Origin: Anaeroglomus sp964630775
GTDB taxonomy: Bacteria > Planctomycetota > Phycisphaerae > Sedimentisphaerales > Anaerohalosphaeraceae
Direction: 5' to 3'
Assembly (NCBI GenBank): GCA_964630775.1
Contig: CAZVYY010000022.1
Coordinates: 1 to 64,000 of the forward strand
DNA length: 64,000 bases
Shown: positions 61,943 to 64,000 of the stretch, piece after piece
Layout of the letters: every line of letters begins with the position of its first letter
How positions within the stretch are numbered: position 1 is the first letter of the stretch
Notes under the pieces: model-generated
Told to the model about the DNA's origin: nothing
Databases searched by the model: none
What the model saw: the letters and a program-made list of their open reading frames with translations, nothing else
Translations under genes and position numbers: made by a program

Positions 61943-63325
61943 TCACTTTTCTGCTGTTTTCCCCGAATTTTTTCTGCTGTCTCGCACTACAAAATTCTCA
62001 ACCGCTTCCGCAACGCCTTCCTTTTCCATAGTTTCAAATACGCAGTCCTCCAGGACAACATTCTGAATCGGACACCGCGAATACCCTTTGACCAGCCAGG
62101 GATACTTACTCTTCCGGCAGCAGACACTGGTCATGAAAATATTGCGGACAATCGGATCGAATTTGCCGGTGTCGCCTTCCTGATAATAAAAATCGATCAG
62201 CAGCGCTGCCTCACGCACCTGCGACATGATTACATTCCGCATGAAGATATTTTCAACCACACCGCCCCGGACGGAATTGGTTTTGATGCGCAAGCCCCGC
62301 TCCAGATTGGGACTGTCCATCAGGCAGTCTTCGGTGAAGATATTCCGTGCACTGCCGGAAATCTCGCTGCCGATAACGACCCCGCCGTGCCCCTCTTTCA
62401 TGGTACATTTACGCACTACGATATTTTCCGATGCCGCATTGACCCGCCTGCCGTCGGCATTACGTCCCGATTTGATTGCAATGCAGTCATCGCCCGTATC
62501 AAAGAAACAGTCCTCAATTAAAACATCTTTGCAGGATTCCGGATTGCACCCATCGTTATTGGGTCCATAACCAACCACAGTGACCCTGCGAACCGTAATA
62601 TTCTGGCTCAACACCGGGTGAATATGCCACATCGGACTGTTTTTGATGGTGACGCCCTCAATCAGGATATTTTTGCACCGATATGGCTGAATCATATTTG
62701 GGCGCAGCTTGTGATCCTTGCCGTAAATCCTCTGTTCGACCGGAACCTGCTTTTCGGCCTGTTCCACCAGGGCATTGACATCGGCCTTCTGCGTCCATTT
62801 CCATCGCCACCAGTTGGTGATATCGGCGTTACCATTGAGTGTCCCGCTGCCGGTGATGGCGATATTATCCTGTTCAAATGCGTAAATCAGCGGCGAATAA
62901 TTCATGCATTCTGTCCCCTCAAAACGCGTATAGACTGCCGGCAGATAATCTTCTGGCGTTGTGAAAAAGCTGATAACAGCATCTTTTTCAAGATGTAAGT
63001 TCACATTTTTTTTCAGATGAATCGCGCCGGTCAAATATGTCCCTGCCGGAACAACTACCCTGCCGCCGCCCGCTAAGCTGCATGCAGTAATTGCTTTTTT
63101 AAACGCCTCGGTACAATCCCTGTTTCCATCGCCTGCCGCACCGTATTGGGTAACTAGGAAATCCTTATCCGGAAACACCGGCGGCACTATCCGTTCCAAT
63201 ATTCCCGGCAGCATCGCCCAGCCCTGTTCGGCCGTCATCGGCTCAGAACAGCAGGCGTTTCCCAATCCAATAAACAGACATACCAGAATCATCCATGCTT
63301 TCTTCGCGGCGTTACTTCGTATCAT
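61943..63325 (-). CDS. Polygalacturonase-like glycoside hydrolase, GH28
   Basis: 460-residue secreted beta-helix enzyme that hydrolyses galacturonan-type pectin. After a signal peptide (about 1-26) come YGAAGDGNRDCTEAFKKAI and the GH28 catalytic blocks: PNNDGCNPE and DTGDDCIAIKSG with three Asp, then GHGGVVIGSE with His, and LRIKTNSVRGG. I choose ATG 63325 (MIRSNAAKK), seven bases after AAGGG; an ATG six bases earlier is possible. It lies a few bases downstream of a pectinesterase gene, a natural partner that demethylates pectin before GH28 attack. Confidence 0.92.
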   Translation of the reverse strand: MIRSNAAKKAWMILVCLFIGLGNACCSEPMTAEQGWAMLPGILERIVPPVFPDKDFLVTQYGAAGDGNRDCTEAFKKAITACSLAGGGRVVVPAGTYLTGAIHLKKNVNLHLEKDAVISFFTTPEDYLPAVYTRFEGTECMNYSPLIYAFEQDNIAITGSGTLNGNADITNWWRWKWTQKADVNALVEQAEKQVPVEQRIYGKDHKLRPNMIQPYRCKNILIEGVTIKNSPMWHIHPVLSQNITVRRVTVVGYGPNNDGCNPESCKDVLIEDCFFDTGDDCIAIKSGRNADGRRVNAASENIVVRKCTMKEGHGGVVIGSEISGSARNIFTEDCLMDSPNLERGLRIKTNSVRGGVVENIFMRNVIMSQVREAALLIDFYYQEGDTGKFDPIVRNIFMTSVCCRKSKYPWLVKGYSRCPIQNVVLEDCVFETMEKEGVAEAVENFVVRDSRKNSGKTAEK

Positions 63326-63341
63326 ACACATCCCTTTTCAA

Positions 63342-64000
63342 TCAATTGTTATGCTTCAATGCAGTTGGATTCCATCCATCTTTTCCGGCCAGTACCTTTT
63401 GTGCTGTTATCACTCGGGCTTGTTCCTCGGTTAGCTTCTCTGCCCACGGTACCCGTGCATTCGGATTAGCACCCGGGCCGGTACTGCCGAATTCAGCATA
63501 CCGGGACGTAGTCTCCCGATAGGGTTTGTCCCAATTATGCCAGCCAGCCGGACGAACCACCTCGGACATCTCGGTATTGAGGAATATCACATTAGCATAA
63601 TCGCGCCAGGGTCTGCCCAGATAAGTCCTGACCTCCTGCGACTGGCCGGTAATTGTACAATGAGAAAAAACATACCCAAACGGCTCGAATTCCGGCGTGG
63701 ATGCCGCGGTAATATACCCATTTTTCAGACAAACAATTCTGCATTTTTCAAAAAATGCCGTCCCGCCGCCGAAGATAAAATCACAATGCCCCAGAATTGT
63801 GCAATTTTCATAATAATGCCGCCCCACATGATCGAGAATTGTATCCTGCCAGCCCAGAAAACGGCAGTTACGAAAAACCACCCGATCCCCGAATACAGCC
63901 ATCGCCACCGCCTGTCCCACCGGCCCGGCTGAGTTCTCAAAAGTAATATTGTCGGCTCTGAAATCATCGGCCTCAATCGTCACCGACGGTGTGCGAAATG
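63342..64000 (-). CDS. Pectinesterase, CE8 (C-terminal part; cut by window edge)
   Basis: At least 219 residues of a pectin methylesterase; the N-terminus lies beyond the window and the frame is open to the last base. The CE8 signature blocks are present in order: GPVGQAVA (first catalytic Gln region), FLGWQDTIL, GHCDFIFGGG with the nucleophile Asp, and TYLGRPWRDYA with the substrate Arg. It removes methyl esters from homogalacturonan. It is cotranscribed with the GH28 gene. Confidence 0.92.
   Translation of the reverse strand, partial: FRTPSVTIEADDFRADNITFENSAGPVGQAVAMAVFGDRVVFRNCRFLGWQDTILDHVGRHYYENCTILGHCDFIFGGGTAFFEKCRIVCLKNGYITAASTPEFEPFGYVFSHCTITGQSQEVRTYLGRPWRDYANVIFLNTEMSEVVRPAGWHNWDKPYRETTSRYAEFGSTGPGANPNARVPWAEKLTEEQARVITAQKVLAGKDGWNPTALKHNN

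Overview
The window looks like chromosomal DNA of a free-living Planctomycetota bacterium, most likely class Phycisphaerae (Sedimentisphaerales-like). This rests on gene content, not on a marker gene. It has several secreted LamG proteins with dockerin-like tails, a PEP-CTERM protein, large pseudopilins beginning with the FTLIELLVVIAIIALL signature, an ECF sigma factor coupled to a membrane FecR/NPCBM protein, and many sugar-degrading enzymes. Gene density is high, most starts have a Shine-Dalgarno, and several neighbours overlap by 1-4 bases.

Layout. 1-9.8 kb: a compact unannotated transcription unit at the left edge, a PBP4-type peptidase, two tandem CNNM/CBS membrane proteins, a soluble histidine kinase divergent from a one-domain response regulator, a TPR protein, a structured intergenic region and a secreted dockerin-tailed protein. 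9.8-32.7 kb: a glycan-utilization locus with a ribose-type ABC transporter in an operon with a lipoprotein metallophosphoesterase, a LacI-type regulator, a pseudopilin/LamG/PEP-CTERM group, an operon of two GH172 (DUF2961) proteins plus a 1814-residue fusion (GH43-like, ADP-ribosylglycohydrolase-like, GH5-like, Fn3, discoidin-like, GH113-like), and a convergent secreted ADP-ribosylglycohydrolase-like protein. Three matching palindromes (TGCACAAA-NN-TTTGTGCA) in front of three of its transcription units suggest one regulon.

32.8-40.2 kb: a tRNA-Arg, a ROK repressor with a probable autoregulatory operator, and a hexuronate cluster: SDR fructuronate reductase, a LarA-superfamily nickel-pincer enzyme, 6-phosphogluconate dehydrogenase and uronate isomerase. 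The first two catabolic genes are bracketed by an inverted pair of ~88-bp repeats. No mannonate dehydratase is visible, so the set suggests a route glucuronate > fructuronate > mannonate > gluconate > 6-phosphogluconate > ribulose 5-phosphate. 40.2-52.3 kb: housekeeping genes (lysA, ligA, ribD, a PQQ-type propeller protein, dprA, accC, accB, a homocysteine methyltransferase/MTHFR fusion, queA).

52.3-64 kb: a minus-strand ECF sigma-FecR/NPCBM-LamG-pseudopilin module, a strong small-RNA candidate with its own promoter and terminator, a CotH-VTC-DUF4956 cassette, and a GH28 polygalacturonase plus a CE8 pectinesterase cut by the window edge. The pectinases could supply galacturonate to the uronate isomerase at 39 kb.
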